Shown: positions 1-5,527 of the stretch, piece after piece | How positions within the stretch are numbered: position 1 is the stretch's first letter | How the letters are laid out: each line of letters opens with the position of its first letter | Source of the DNA: Phycisphaerae bacterium | Lineage (GTDB): Bacteria; Planctomycetota; Phycisphaerae; UBA1845; Fen-1342 | Direction: 5' to 3' | NCBI GenBank assembly: GCA_016935035.1 | Contig: JAFGRR010000573.1 | Location: 1-6,959, forward strand | Length of the DNA: 6,959 bases | The notes under the pieces: generated by a model | Told to the model about the DNA's origin: nothing | Seen by the model: only the letters and a program-made list of their open reading frames with translations | The model's database searches: none | Program-made: the position numbers and the translations under genes

Positions 1-636
1 CCGGCGAACTTTGATGAGCTGCTAGACGATCCGCGCGTTGAGGCACGCTTCTACAAGGACCAGGACGAGTTCATGCCGTATTGGGCCGAGTTCTGGCCTG
101 CCTCTTTGCTGTTGGCGGATGCGATCGCGGCCTGGCCGCGGCCGGCAGCCGATCGAGAAGCACCACTTGTTCTGGAGTTGGGGTGCGGGTTGGGGCTGAT
201 CAGTCTCGTTGCCGCTGAGCGTGGCTATCGCGTCATCGCAAGTGATTACGACGATGACGCGCTGGCATTTGTCGCGGAGAACGTCCGACGCAATGGCGTG
301 GCCGGCGTCACCACACGCTTCATCGACTGGCGCCAGACATACGATGATCTGCGGCCGGATCGCATCGTGGCGGCCGAGGTCACATACGAGTCACGCAGTC
401 TGGAACCGATCGCGGCTTTTCTGCGGACGCACCTGAGGCCTGGCGGCGAAGTGCTGTTCGTGGACCGCAATCGGGGCGTGGCCGACCCGTTCGCAAAAGT
501 CGTGAAGGAGCACGGGCTGGAGATGAACGTCACGTCCGCCGAGCGGCCTGACGCTGATGGCAAGCTGATCAGTGGGCGTTTCTTCCGCCTGTGGCATGCG
601 GGGCATCCGCCGATGATGGACACGGACGCCGGCTGA
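1..636 (+). CDS. SAM-dependent methyltransferase, METTL21/Methyltransf_16-like (5' end missing)
   Basis: The frame is open from base 1 and gives 211 residues up to TGA at 634-636, so the true start probably lies before the window; the ATG at 73 is internal to a conserved-looking stretch. 'MPYWAEFWPAS' (from base 73) resembles the 'PYWA-x-x-WPS' entry segment of METTL21/nicotinamide-methyltransferase-like enzymes. Motif I is 'VLELGCGLG', the glycine-rich SAM loop. It is followed by 'ASDYDDDAL', whose acidic residues would hold the SAM ribose. 'RIVAAEVTYESRSLEPIAAFL' and 'LRPGGEVLFVDRNR' match strand 4 to strand 6 of the Rossmann-like fold. Family members methylate protein lysines or small molecules; the substrate cannot be read from the sequence. 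The gene ends one base from the convergent nfu gene, with no terminator between them. I am sure it is a class I methyltransferase and less sure of the subfamily. Confidence 0.85.
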   Translation, partial: PANFDELLDDPRVEARFYKDQDEFMPYWAEFWPASLLLADAIAAWPRPAADREAPLVLELGCGLGLISLVAAERGYRVIASDYDDDALAFVAENVRRNGVAGVTTRFIDWRQTYDDLRPDRIVAAEVTYESRSLEPIAAFLRTHLRPGGEVLFVDRNRGVADPFAKVVKEHGLEMNVTSAERPDADGKLISGRFFRLWHAGHPPMMDTDAG

Positions 637-637
637 T

Positions 638-889
638 TTAGCCGACGTTCTCGACGCCGGCGATCTCGGGGACCTGGGCGCGCAGCAGTTGTTCGAGCCC
701 CATCTTGAGTGTCTGGGTAGCGGCGGGGCAGCCGGCGCAGGCACCCTTGAGCCGCACTTCGACCATCTGATCCGGGCGCAGGGCCACGAATTCGACGTCT
801 CCGCCGTGAGCCTGTGTTACCACGCGAAACTGCTCGACCACATCCTTGACGCGTGTTTCGATATTGGATCCGTCGGCGGGGGTCGTCAT
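638..889 (-). CDS. Nfu/NifU C-terminal-domain iron-sulfur cluster carrier
   Basis: This is an 83-residue protein consisting almost wholly of the NifU C-terminal (Nfu) domain. Residues 28-33 'HGGDVE' and 47-64 'RLKGACAGCPAATQTLKM' are the family signature, with the CxxC pair at C51 and C54. In known Nfu proteins this pair bridges a [4Fe-4S] cluster between two subunits and passes it to apo-proteins in the cytoplasm. The tail 'GLEQLLRAQVPEIAGVENV' is the usual end of the domain. The frame remains open upstream to about base 1126, but ATG at 887-889 is chosen because AGGAG sits 7 nt before it, the conserved domain begins soon after, and the longer version would run across the tRNA gene. It lies downstream of the tRNA on the same strand, with a 76-base gap that holds no other gene. 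No SUF or ISC genes are adjacent in the window. Confidence 0.9.
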   Translation of the reverse strand: MTTPADGSNIETRVKDVVEQFRVVTQAHGGDVEFVALRPDQMVEVRLKGACAGCPAATQTLKMGLEQLLRAQVPEIAGVENVG

Positions 890-965
890 GAGTATTCTCC
901 TGGGATCTGGCACCCGTTCGTGCCGCTGCGGCTGTAACAAGCACCGAGGCGCGGCTGGGCCGCAT

Positions 966-1039
966 TGGGCCAGGCGGGACTCGAACCCGCACTTGCAGGA
1001 TTTTAAGTCCTGTGCCTCTGCCGGTTGGGCTACTGGCCC
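966..1039 (-). tRNA. tRNA with anticodon UAA (Leu), class I fold
   Basis: A full cloverleaf of 74 nt can be folded by eye. The acceptor stem is seven perfect pairs (GGGCCAG with CTGGCCC) and the discriminator base is A; CCA is not encoded (ATG follows). T8 and A9 precede a D arm with a GCC/GGC stem and a loop containing GG. The anticodon stem CAGGA/TCCTG closes the loop CTTAAAA, giving anticodon TAA at 1003-1005, which reads UUA (Leu). The T arm is GCGGG-TTCGAGT-CCCGC. The variable region is only CAAGT (5 nt), whereas normal bacterial tRNA-Leu has a long variable arm. The D region has one base more than the common 17-nt form. A possible -10 box, TAGAAT, lies on the same strand at 1059-1064, with no clear -35. 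The gene call is firm; charging with leucine is inferred from anticodon and A73 only. Confidence 0.9.
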
Positions 1040-1058
1040 GCCCGCCGCGCAGGGTGGC

Positions 1059-1064
1059 ATTCTA
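1059..1064 (-). promoter_or_regulatory. Possible -10 box upstream of the tRNA
   Basis: TAGAAT on the minus strand matches the sigma-70 -10 consensus at five of six bases and lies 19 bp upstream of the mature tRNA 5' end, which would give a leader of roughly a dozen bases. No good -35 hexamer is seen at 16-18 nt spacing, so this is a weak call. The rest of 1040-1198, between the tRNA and cinA, holds nothing else I can recognise apart from the cinA ribosome binding site. Confidence 0.3.
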
Positions 1065-1198
1065 CGGGTTTGGCGCGTTCGGTTGTAGCCGTATTGCGGC
1101 AGAATGGCGGGACTGCCAGCCGGCACTTATCTCGCGCGGCACTTCATGATAGTCTGATCGATCCTATGGCGATCGTAGCCCGTCGGACAGGAGCGGAT

Positions 1199-2446
1199 GT
1201 GAAAACAGCCTGGATAATCTCGATCGGCACGGAACTGACGCTCGGTCAGACCGTAGATACCAACGGAGCCTGGTTGGCCCAGCGGCTCGCCGCGCTCGGC
1301 ATTCAGACCGACCGGCACGTGGCGGTGGCGGATGATCTGGCGGCGACTGCGGATGTCGCGCTGGCGGCCGCGGGCGCCGCGGAAGTGGTGCTGATCACTG
1401 GCGGCCTGGGGCCGACGGACGATGACCTGACGCGCGCAGCCCTGGCACGGGCGGCAGGTGTGGAATTGGTGTTTGATGAGACGAGTTTGGCGCACATTCG
1501 CGGTTTTTTCGCGGCGCGCGGCCGGGAGATGCTCGAACGAAATCGCACGCAGGCCATGTTGCCGCGTGGTGCGAAAGCGATTCTGAACACCTGCGGTACG
1601 GCGCCGGGAGTTGAGCTGAGACTCCGTGGATGCCCGTGCTACGTGATGCCGGGCGTGCCGTTTGAGATGCGTGCGATGTTCGAGCGGGACATAGAGCCGG
1701 TGTTGCGAGTAGCGGCCGCCGGTCGGGCCCTGCGGCAGCGGCGGCTGCACCTGTTTGGCATGCCGGAGTCCGAGGTCGGCGACGTGCTCGCGGATCTGAT
1801 GGTGCGTGGACGCAACCCCGAGGTCGGGACGACCGCGACGCTCGGGATCATCGGCGTGCGGATCAATGCCGCTGGCGACTCGGCGGCTGAGGCCGATGTA
1901 CTGCTGGACGAGACCGAGCGCGAGGTGCGTCAGCGCATCGGTACCCCCGTCTTCGGGAGGGATGAGGACACGCTGGCCGGTGTGGTGGGGAGGATGCTGG
2001 TCGGGCGCGGTGCCACGGTCAGCACGGCGGAATCCTGCACCGGCGGCCTGATCGCCAAGGAATTGACGGATGTCGCCGGCAGCAGTGCTTATTTCCTGGG
2101 CGGTGCCGTGACGTACAGCAATGCAGCGAAGACGGCGGTGCTTGGTGTGGACGAAGAGTTGATCGCGGCTCACGGGGCTGTGAGCGAGCCAGTGGCGGCA
2201 GCCATGGCGTCCGGCGCGCGAGCGCGTTTCGGCAGTGACTATGCGGTCTCGACGACGGGAATCGCCGGTCCGGGTGGCGGAACGGCCCAGAAACCGGTGG
2301 GGTTGGTATACATCGGCTTGGCGACGCCGACGGACACGGTAGTACTGGAACGCCGATTCGGCGGCTCGGTGCCGCGAGAAGCGATCCGCGAGTGGGCGGC
2401 ACGGACGGCCCTGAACCGGTTACGGACGTGGCTGCTGGAAGGATGA
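1199..2446 (+). CDS. cinA: CinA: competence/damage-inducible protein, NMN deamidase
   Basis: This 415-residue protein has the normal CinA length. Residues 5-170 are the molybdopterin-binding-like (MoCF/COG1058) domain, with 'GTELTLGQTVDTNGAWLA' near the start, 'TGGLGPTDDDLT' at 67-78, 'NTCGTAPG' at 130-137 (commonly NPxGTAPG) and 'MPGVPFEM' at 150-157. Residues 255-412 are the CinA C-terminal (PncC) domain, with 'AESCTGG' at 277-283, 'VTYSN' plus lysine at 304-311 and 'TGIAGPGGGT' at 353-362. In characterised homologues the C domain deamidates nicotinamide mononucleotide in pyridine nucleotide salvage, and the N domain can hydrolyse ADP-ribose. The GTG at 1199 is chosen because AGGAG lies 5 nt before it and the conserved family N-terminus follows at once. 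An in-frame ATG at 1166 would add eleven unconserved residues. It carries a rare TTA leucine codon (residue 408). No recA or competence gene is adjacent. Confidence 0.96.
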   Translation: MKTAWIISIGTELTLGQTVDTNGAWLAQRLAALGIQTDRHVAVADDLAATADVALAAAGAAEVVLITGGLGPTDDDLTRAALARAAGVELVFDETSLAHIRGFFAARGREMLERNRTQAMLPRGAKAILNTCGTAPGVELRLRGCPCYVMPGVPFEMRAMFERDIEPVLRVAAAGRALRQRRLHLFGMPESEVGDVLADLMVRGRNPEVGTTATLGIIGVRINAAGDSAAEADVLLDETEREVRQRIGTPVFGRDEDTLAGVVGRMLVGRGATVSTAESCTGGLIAKELTDVAGSSAYFLGGAVTYSNAAKTAVLGVDEELIAAHGAVSEPVAAAMASGARARFGSDYAVSTTGIAGPGGGTAQKPVGLVYIGLATPTDTVVLERRFGGSVPREAIREWAARTALNRLRTWLLEG

Positions 2447-2496
2447 AGCCCGTGCGCGTCGGGGTTGGCGCCCTTACGCGTGAGGCGAAATCGGCC

Positions 2497-2502
2497 GATA
2501 AT
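2497..2502 (+). promoter_or_regulatory. Possible -10 box for the TPR protein gene
   Basis: GATAAT matches the -10 consensus at five of six bases and lies in the 128-base gap between cinA and the TPR gene, about 70 bases before its start. The -35 region at 17-nt spacing (TTACGC) is poor, so the call is tentative. Nothing else is recognised in this gap except the TPR gene's ribosome binding site. Confidence 0.25.
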
Positions 2503-2574
2503 GTGGGCAAGGACCATGACCTGCGCGGCCGGCGACCATGATCGCATGTGTCGGGCGGAACAGGAGTTGGATTA

Positions 2575-3753
2575 ATGATGCGCTATCTAACCGTATGTTG
2601 CCTGGGTGTCATCGCCCTGGCTGCACCGCTACGTGCCCAGGATTCGACGGCCGCGAACATCGTCGGCGATGAAGCCGCCGCCGAGGCGGTCGCCGAAGAA
2701 GAGCCCACCGCGCCGCTTGAGAACGTCGACGAGCTGAAGGCCATGTCGTTCGAGGAGCTTCTGGCAGAGGCTCGGCGCCTGATCGACGACGGGGAGATAC
2801 GGAAGTCCATTCCGTACATTCAGATGGCCCGCACGCGCGACGACACCAGCCCGGGACTGAAGACGTTGCGCGGCGAGGTGTTGCTGGCGACGGGCAATAT
2901 CCAGGAAGCCCGGCCGCTGCTGATGGAAGCCTATCACGCGGACGCCAACGACTTCCGCGTCAACTACGCTCTGGGTCGGCTTTATCTCGGTACGCGGATC
3001 TGGCGTCAGGCATACGTGTATCTCGAACATGCCGAGCAACTGGCTCCGCTCGACCGATCGACGGAGGTTCAGCGCGCCCTGGCGGAGGCCTATCTCGGCG
3101 CGCGCCAGATCAGCAGGGCTACCGAGTTTGCGGAAAAGGCCGCCCGTGGTGCACGCGGGCAGGACAACGAATACACCGTTTGGCGCACCCTGGTCGCGGT
3201 GTTGATCGAGAACCGAGAGTTTGAGCGTGCCATTAGCGAAGCCGAACATCTGGTCGAGCTCGCCGAGCGCGAATACACCGCCGATCCAGGCGACGCCAAG
3301 AAGTTGACGCAGTTGAGCAATGCACGTCAGATTCTGGTGGCGGCGCTCCAAACGTCGGGTACAGAGTTGTTCGCCAGCGGTCCGGACGGGATGCCGACGG
3401 ATCAGGTAGTCCCAGGGGCGGAGGCGCGCGTGGCGGCGCTGATCAAGCATGTTGGTGAGATCATGGCGCTTCAGGCCGAGGTTCAGCGGATCCTGGCCTA
3501 CCATGATGTGGTCACGCTGGCCGAGAGAGCGGTGCAATACGACCCGACAAATGCCGACTATCAACGTGATCTGGGGTTGCTGCTGGTTGAGATCAGCAAG
3601 TACGACGAGGCGATTGTCGCGTTTGAGAAGGCCCTTGAGCTGAACCCAGGCGACCAGATCTCGGCCCGGAACCTCGAATTGCTGCGTGGCAAACAACCGA
3701 CCAGCCAGCCAGCGTCATCAACGCCAGGCGACACGCCGGCGGAGACGCCGTAG
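2575..3753 (+). CDS. Exported tetratricopeptide repeat (TPR) protein
   Basis: This is a 392-residue protein with a signal peptide: a short basic start, hydrophobic residues 5-18, and a likely signal peptidase I cut after 'PLRA' (residue 21). Residues 22-60 are acidic and Ala/Glu-rich, suggesting a flexible linker. TPR-like helical pairs cover roughly 62-240. A degenerate middle section (240-310) follows, then the clearest repeat at 327-360 ('YQRDLGLLLVEISKYDEAIVAFEKALELNPGD'-type pattern, key residues G334, Y343, A346, F350, A353, P358). The tail is Pro/Ser/Thr-rich ('TSQPASSTPGDTP'). TPR arrays bind other proteins; the partner is unknown, and the location should be periplasmic or outer-membrane associated. 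ATG 2575 is chosen because AGGAG lies 8 nt upstream; ATG 2578 and an upstream GTG at 2548 are alternatives. The gene is downstream of cinA and probably has its own promoter. It ends before a hairpin terminator. Confidence 0.85.
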   Translation: MMRYLTVCCLGVIALAAPLRAQDSTAANIVGDEAAAEAVAEEEPTAPLENVDELKAMSFEELLAEARRLIDDGEIRKSIPYIQMARTRDDTSPGLKTLRGEVLLATGNIQEARPLLMEAYHADANDFRVNYALGRLYLGTRIWRQAYVYLEHAEQLAPLDRSTEVQRALAEAYLGARQISRATEFAEKAARGARGQDNEYTVWRTLVAVLIENREFERAISEAEHLVELAEREYTADPGDAKKLTQLSNARQILVAALQTSGTELFASGPDGMPTDQVVPGAEARVAALIKHVGEIMALQAEVQRILAYHDVVTLAERAVQYDPTNADYQRDLGLLLVEISKYDEAIVAFEKALELNPGDQISARNLELLRGKQPTSQPASSTPGDTPAETP

Positions 3754-3811
3754 GGGCGACACTGAACAAACATCGTATTCCCGTCGCCGATGTGAGTACG
3801 CCGAAAAACAA

Positions 3812-3844
3812 ACCACCCCCCAATCGTGACGATTGGGGGGTGGT
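3812..3844 (-). terminator. Rho-independent terminator between convergent genes
   Basis: A perfect 15-bp inverted repeat (arms 3812-3826 and 3830-3844, with six consecutive G:C pairs in the middle) closes a 3-nt loop. On the minus strand it is followed at 3811-3804 by TTGTTTTT, the U-tract of an intrinsic terminator, placed 27 bases past the stop codon of the lipoprotein gene. On the plus strand the following bases (GATGTATTT) are only moderately T-rich. The same hairpin may still stop transcripts of the TPR gene, which ends at 3753. It is clearest as a minus-strand terminator and plausible as a two-way one. Confidence 0.88.
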
Positions 3845-3871
3845 GATGTATTTCGGATTCGGATTGGTTGT

Positions 3872-4927
3872 CTAGTCCACGCCCGAGCGCGCGTCGTAGT
3901 CGTGTACCTCGGCGCCGCGCTCATCGACGACCTTCCACACCAACTGCGGGAAGGCGGGGTCCTGGTCATCACGAATGAAAACGTAGTCGATGCGGCCGCC
4001 ACGGAGGAACTCATAGTCCTCGGCGTTGGCGGCGCTGACGCCCGAGGGGGCCAGTTGCTGCCAGCCCTCGCGCTGATCGCCGGTCTCGCAGACGGTGCCC
4101 TGAATCTCGTTGGGTTCACGGCGTCCTGAGCCGGCGCCCGAGGTCGGGGTGCCGCTCATCAGGTCGCTGCTATCGACGTAGTACCACGCGTCGCGGAGGC
4201 AGTTGGCGGCGCCGGTGCTTTGATTGGTGTCGCAGGGGTTGCCGCTGTTGTTGATCGTGATGAGGTTGGCGCCCTCGCCGGTGCCGGGATTGTGGAAGAG
4301 GATGAGATTCGGCACCGGTAGTTGTGCTCCGGCGCTGGTGAAGAAGTTGTCGTAGGTCGGGAGCGTTCCCTGCGCGGGTCCGATGGCGGAGGCCAGGGTC
4401 CTGGTGGTGGTTCCGCCTGTGGACTGGAAGCGGCCGCTTTCGTGGTAGTAGATCAGGGCCGGCCCCGTGAAGCAGTAGTTGCCGAAGACGCGTTCCTCGC
4501 CGGCATCAACCTCGATCGTGTAGCCGTTGGCACGGTAGAGGTCGTAATCATCCGGGCAGACGGCTCCGTCGGCATAGCCGTCCGTGCCGGTGGCGTCATA
4601 CACATACGCAACCATCACAAGGAAATAGTGAATGTAGTCCTCGGGTGTCTCGTTGCGCATGCTGATGCGGATGTAGCGGCGACTCTGCGACTCGGTACAG
4701 GGATTGACGTTGGATCGGTCGTTCCCGCTGGTGATCCCGCCGCTGGTGAAACCGGTGCTTCCGGGACCCGAGGCGGCGGTGGCAGAGCCGGTCGACTCAT
4801 AAGGCGACCCAAAGATGCTGAGGCCTTGGTAGCCTCCCATGCAACCAGCGCACCAGAGCGTGGCACAAGCCAGCACGATTGTGAGGCCGGCGAACTCAGG
4901 TGCTCGAAGTGATCGAGTCTTACGCAT
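3872..4927 (-). CDS. Hypothetical lipoprotein
   Basis: This is a 351-residue protein I do not recognise. It starts with a basic segment (MRKTRSLR), a hydrophobic stretch at about 12-25, and 'LWCAGC' ending at C29. That fits a slightly atypical lipobox (C-A-G-C rather than L-A-G-C), so it is probably an envelope lipoprotein. Residues 45-70 are a Gly/Ser/Thr linker. The rest (77-345) looks like a compact, aromatic-rich globular domain with six cysteines (77, 124, 152, 232, 243, 280) that could form disulfides. Notable segments are 'YIRISMRNETPEDYIHYFLVMVAYVYD' (positions 85-111) and a closing 'DYVFIRDDQDPAFPQLVWKVVD' (314-335), both strand-like. ATG 4927 is chosen for GGAG 8 nt upstream and the signal sequence directly after it; the frame stays open far upstream but there overlaps the response regulator gene. 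A promoter candidate lies at 5021-5049 and a terminator follows the gene, so it is likely a single-gene unit. Confidence 0.8.
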   Translation of the reverse strand: MRKTRSLRAPEFAGLTIVLACATLWCAGCMGGYQGLSIFGSPYESTGSATAASGPGSTGFTSGGITSGNDRSNVNPCTESQSRRYIRISMRNETPEDYIHYFLVMVAYVYDATGTDGYADGAVCPDDYDLYRANGYTIEVDAGEERVFGNYCFTGPALIYYHESGRFQSTGGTTTRTLASAIGPAQGTLPTYDNFFTSAGAQLPVPNLILFHNPGTGEGANLITINNSGNPCDTNQSTGAANCLRDAWYYVDSSDLMSGTPTSGAGSGRREPNEIQGTVCETGDQREGWQQLAPSGVSAANAEDYEFLRGGRIDYVFIRDDQDPAFPQLVWKVVDERGAEVHDYDARSGVD

Positions 4928-5020
4928 GCTGGATACTCCAGTTTGCCAGGCAGGCCGTCGCGCATTGTCGATAATCCGCACAAGCGCGGGCCCCAGGTAT
5001 GGGAAAAAACGCCTGATTGC

Positions 5021-5049
5021 ACTATATACGCCACCAGGATTCCCGACAA
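5021..5049 (-). promoter_or_regulatory. Possible sigma-70 promoter for the lipoprotein gene
   Basis: On the minus strand, TTGTCG (5049-5044, four of six -35 bases) and TATAGT (5026-5021, five of six -10 bases) are separated by exactly 17 nt. Transcription would start near 5014, leaving a leader of about 87 nt before the lipoprotein ATG. It lies in the 171-base gap between the divergent lipoprotein and response regulator genes. I found no equally good plus-strand promoter there for the response regulator. Confidence 0.5.
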
Positions 5050-5098
5050 GCTGACCGAGCCCGGAGGCCTGGGCCCTGGGCGAGTAGCGGAGCACACG

Positions 5099-5527
5099 AT
5101 GGCGACTGACGAGCCGAACACCGCGCCTGCCAAGGTGCTGATCGCCGACGACAACCCGCAGATTCTCGAATTGCTGGAGGCCTACCTGGATCCGCTGCCG
5201 GTACGCGTCACTACCGCCATAGATGGCCAGGAGGCGCTGGTGGCGGTTGAGCGCGAACTGCCCGACCTGATCCTGCTGGACATCATGATGCCGAAGCGCA
5301 GCGGTTTCGAGGTGTGCCGCTCGCTGAAGGACGACGCCCGCTATCGCGACGTTCCGATCGTCATGGTGACCGCGCTGAACGAGGTGGGTGACGTCGAGCG
5401 TGCCCGCGAATGCGGTGCCGACGAGTTCATCACCAAACCCGTCAACAAGATCGAGTTGCTGGAGCTTGTCCGCAACCTGCTCCAATTGCGCCAACTCAAG
5501 CATCCGCCCGGTGAGGCCGACGGCTAG
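5099..5527 (+). CDS. Receiver-only response regulator (CheY-like)
   Basis: This 142-residue protein is a single REC domain with no output domain. The phosphorylation site is complete. The acidic pair D17-D18 ('IADDNP') binds Mg2+, D61 ('LLLDIMMPKRSGFEV') is the phosphoacceptor, T91 ('VMVTAL') is the switch threonine, and K113 ('ITKPVNKIEL') is the conserved lysine. 'DIMMPKRSGFEVCRSLK' and 'GADEFITKP' resemble PleD/DivK-type receivers. Such proteins relay phosphate or act by protein contact in the cytoplasm. No histidine kinase is in the window, so the partner is unknown. ATG 5099 is chosen because GGAG lies 6 nt upstream and the domain starts shortly after; the open frame reaching 4943 lacks support. 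The Pro/Gly-rich C-terminus ends with TAG, which overlaps the stop of the convergent gene by four bases (CTAG). Confidence 0.93.
   Translation: MATDEPNTAPAKVLIADDNPQILELLEAYLDPLPVRVTTAIDGQEALVAVERELPDLILLDIMMPKRSGFEVCRSLKDDARYRDVPIVMVTALNEVGDVERARECGADEFITKPVNKIELLELVRNLLQLRQLKHPPGEADG

Noticed and set aside
890..1126. An N-terminal extension of the nfu frame
   Set aside because: It would run through the tRNA gene; the AGGAG before the ATG at 887-889 and the family length support the short form.
1025..1198. A longer CinA starting before 1199
   Set aside because: It would overlap the tRNA, and the family N-terminus begins right at the GTG at 1199, which has AGGAG 5 nt upstream.
1127..2173. 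A 348-residue open frame on the minus strand inside cinA
   Set aside because: It lies antisense to a well-supported cinA with intact motifs throughout. Its translation is Arg/His/Pro-rich with no recognisable domain, as expected of a shadow frame in GC-rich DNA.
2629..3696. A 355-residue minus-strand open frame inside the TPR gene
   Set aside because: The plus strand has a signal peptide, TPR pattern and ribosome binding site; the antisense product shows no motif and no ribosome binding site was evident.
4322..4912. A 196-residue plus-strand open frame antisense to the lipoprotein gene
   Set aside because: Its translation is Gly/Val-rich with no domain, and the minus-strand gene has a signal sequence, ribosome site, promoter candidate and terminator.
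4928..5503. An N-terminal extension of the lipoprotein frame across the response regulator gene
   Set aside because: It would bury a signal sequence in mid-protein and overlap a complete receiver domain on the other strand. ATG 4927 has a good ribosome binding site.
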